Shown here: piece after piece, positions 61,894 to 64,000 of the stretch
Numbering within the stretch: the first letter of the stretch is position 1
Layout: every line of letters starts with the position of its first letter
NCBI GenBank assembly: GCA_963971575.1
Contig: OZ020618.1
Span: 5,148,501 to 5,212,500 of the forward strand
DNA: 64,000 nucleotides
Reading direction: 5' to 3'
From: Liopterus haemorrhoidalis
Taxonomy: Eukaryota > Arthropoda > Insecta > Coleoptera > Dytiscidae
The notes under the pieces: model-generated
What the model was told of the DNA's origin: nothing
What the model saw: only the letters and a program-made list of their open reading frames with translations
The model's database searches: none
Made by a program: the position numbers and the translations under genes

Positions 61894-62300
61894 GCTCTAC
61901 TCGGTTTCTATTTACTAATTCAAAGAAAATAGAGGATTCCCTTAACAATAACCTACTTGGAATAGAGTATAAACTAGGCACGTGCCCGTCACGATGTACT
62001 ACGATGCTATTGCCCTAGTCATAATAAACGCGCGTGCGATATCATTCTGTTGTCATCAGTTTATTTGCGCACCGTTTCATAAAGACCGCACCACACCGGT
62101 TAAATAAACATACATGGATGTGCTGATTGTGTTTCATTTTCATAAACGCTAAATATTTTGTCCACAAAATTAACATGAAATTATTTGTTGGATAATACAT
62201 TATTTGTTTAATTAACAAAATGTGAATTTAGTGTAAAATACGCGTGTGAAAATTACCAGATATATTGACCTGGAGGTGAATGAGAATAATATAGGCGGAA
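61894..62300. other. Spacer
   Basis: No gene or paired repeats. A slightly GC-richer patch at 61976-62040. Confidence 0.4.
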
Positions 62301-62410
62301 CCGGCGCTAGGAATACAGGCCCAGGGCGTTGCGCTATGATGGGCGTCAAAACAAATGCTCAGATATGAACATTCTAATAAAAGGACGCAGCTTCCTTGAC
62401 TAGCGCCGGG
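62301..62410. mobile_element. Small MITE-like palindrome-ended element
   Basis: CCGGCGCTAG at the left and CTAGCGCCGG at the right, 110 bp overall, with 'gcccagggcg' inside the left end. Target duplication not clear. Confidence 0.5.
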
Positions 62411-62883
62411 TCTTAATAAAGGTAGTGAAGTGCTTTACCCAGTCGTTTCGTTGTAAAACAATTGGTTTGACGTAATTGACCGGTCCCAAAAAATACTTTC
62501 TTCTTCTTTGGGCACTGTCGGTCTGGTACAGTCCTCAATCTTGATCCTGAGTCCTCAATCTGTCAATCTTGTCCTCAATCTTGAGTCCTCAATCTGTTCA
62601 TTGTTAGGTTTGTTTATGTTCCATCTATACCAATATTTGTTTGATCTTTGGTTAGCTGATCTCTCCATCTTTTGTGAGGTCTTCACACTGGTCGACGGGT
62701 ATTCCTTTCCATGTCCTGAATATTTATATCTGAGATTTTTACTTATCCTTTTAGGTATTCAGGGAGAATGTTACTCTCCTGTCCGTTTATATATTTTATA
62801 AAGGAATGCACAATGATACACAATTTTAATTGGGCTAATGTGGGGGGAAACATAGTGCACACTACCTAAAAACTTGGTAGTTA
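62411..62883. other. Spacer with small CCTCAATCTTGA repeat
   Basis: GTCCTCAATCTTGA and variants repeat about five times within 62529-62600. The overlapping open frame 62508-62801 is not supported by any motif. Confidence 0.45.
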
Positions 62884-63284
62884 TACTCTATCTCCGGAAG
62901 ACTGATAGTAATAAAATTTATTATTTGTAAAAAGTTATTGTATTATCACACAGAAGCGGTAAAACAAAAGCTACAAAATATGAATAGTTCGAAACGAAAT
63001 ATTGTTAAAAACAACCGAGTGTGCCGCACATATTATATGGGAATACGAATTAGGGTTAAACACAATAGGCCATAAAAATTTGACCCTAAAATTTTGAGGA
63101 AAAATATGGTCACAAGGGTGTGTTTAATGATATGATAAATATGGTCACAGACGTGCGTTTAATAAAATGATAAATAGTAATATAGAAATACACAAAACCA
63201 ATTTAAACGTGTTTAAAATGTGCACGCCATTGGTAACTGCCTGACAAAATGATTTATTACAATCAGTCTTTCAGAGATAGAGTA
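62884..63284. mobile_element. TA-flanked MITE
   Basis: Inverted ends CTCTATCTCCGGAAGACTGA / TCAGTCTTTCAGAGATAGAG, ~33 bp with few mismatches, flanked by TA. 401 bp, AT-rich, no coding. The target fits Tc1/mariner-type mobilisation. Confidence 0.75.
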
Positions 63285-63559
63285 TAGGTTAAGTTTAGTT
63301 AGTAAAAGTTTAGGACAGAGGTGTATTTTTATTCGATATTTGAGTACTAAGAGCTTCCATTTAATTTGTTTAAAATAAATTTAAATAATTTGCGAATATT
63401 ACGTCATTAGGAAATATAAATTTAAAAAACCTAGGGAATAAAAAAAAAAAAAAAAATGCACACCTCTTGATCGAATTTTTGAAGTGCAAGCTGCTTAAGA
63501 AGGCGATTCGTTCTCATTTGTTAACAATTTTGTATTATATTTTTAATATAAAAAAAGAC
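63285..63559. other. AT-rich spacer
   Basis: A16-17 run at 63440-63456, nothing else. Confidence 0.4.
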
Positions 63560-64000
63560 ATACACTACCTTAGTCATAAATACAAAAACTCCATAACATT
63601 ATCAGCCATAATTTAGTCATGAATTAAATAAATAATTAATTTTGTCAAAAACACAAAAACAGCAATATTTTCCAAAACCGAAATTTGATCAAAAATTCCT
63701 CTCGTACGTTTCCGGCTCAGATCAATGTGCATATTTTTTTCAGTTTTTAGTTTAACCCTCCTGGGTAAAGAGGCGGGACAAGAACATTTTTGGCATATTT
63801 TTGACTAAAATCATGTTAAAAGAAACGAATTTTAAAAAACTATTTTTCGTTCCTCAATAAATTTTACAAAAATATTTTTTTTTTCAACGCCACAACAAAA
63901 TCGATATTTTTCGAAAAACTAATCTGATCAAAAATTCCTGTTGAACTATTCCGGTTCCTATCAATGTACATTATGGAGATTTTTGCAGATTTTTAGATCA
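63560..64000 (-). repeat. A-like repeat (diverged subfamily), inverted
   Basis: On the minus strand the same two-module layout as 29450-30010: 'ggaatttttgatca.att' occurs at ~63690 and ~63930, with 'taaaaa.ctgaaaaa' blocks. The window ends inside it. Confidence 0.6.

Noticed and set aside
62508..62801. 97-codon frame
   Set aside because: Begins in the CCTCAATCTTGA tandem repeat, has no domain signature, and no splice or promoter evidence.
1..64000. Prokaryotic or phage gene cluster, operons, riboswitches, origins
   Set aside because: No dense coding, ribosome-binding sites or such signals; content is eukaryotic transposons throughout.

Overview
The window reads as AT-rich, repeat-dominated nuclear DNA of an insect (order not determinable). 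The reasons are TA-flanked mariner, Tc1 and pogo elements, hAT elements with 8-bp target duplications, THAP and MADF fragments, truncated LINEs, tRNA-derived SINEs and short TTAGG runs. Codons are AT-biased, there are no operons or Shine-Dalgarno sites, and I found no host gene I would defend strongly. The best host-gene candidates are a signal-anchor-like first exon (16822-16912) and a GC-richer open segment split by a hAT (11409-12330).

Layout. 0-2 kb: a long TATG/TCTG microsatellite runs into an A-repeat that holds a hAT MITE, followed by a SINE and a deleted mariner. 3-4.3 kb: a complete DD41D (rosa-type) mariner with an intact 362-aa transposase. 5-11 kb: an A-repeat, a THAP fragment, a PIF/Harbinger-like element with a MADF remnant, a hAT with a ZMYM1-like remnant and B-repeat copy 1 (THAP). 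11-17 kb: a hAT inside an open segment, a minisatellite of about 44 x 40 bp that grew inside a hAT-type element, and the candidate exon. 17-27 kb: a broken mariner carrying a hAT, a fold-back DD41D mariner, two large fold-back elements, a hAT carrying an inverted A-repeat, and an 89-bp array. 27-38 kb: B-repeat copy 2, diverged A-repeats, an LTR/PBS candidate and decayed LINE RT fragments. 38-46 kb: a dead Tc1, a mariner carrying B-repeat copy 3, D-repeats and hammerhead-like motifs. 46-51 kb: a Merlin-like element, several mariner pieces, a P-like MITE and a THAP fragment. 51.4-54.8 kb: a pogo-like element nested with an A-repeat, a MITE and a LINE. 55-64 kb: a 1-kb palindrome, a gypsy 3' end, a deleted mariner, a SINE, an A-repeat, a LINE tail and MITEs.

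How the parts relate. Almost everything is transposon biology. The only apparently intact protein gene is the DD41D transposase, with 30-bp identical terminal repeats and TA flanks. Most other elements are non-autonomous or dead, and exact target duplications allow relative dating of several nests. The points most worth follow-up are the intact DD41D element, a minisatellite arising inside a hAT MITE, an approximately 0.95-kb A-repeat that combines terminal inverted repeats, a TCTG microsatellite and a tRNA-like module, and a cluster of large palindromes. I did not find a convincing new multi-gene system.
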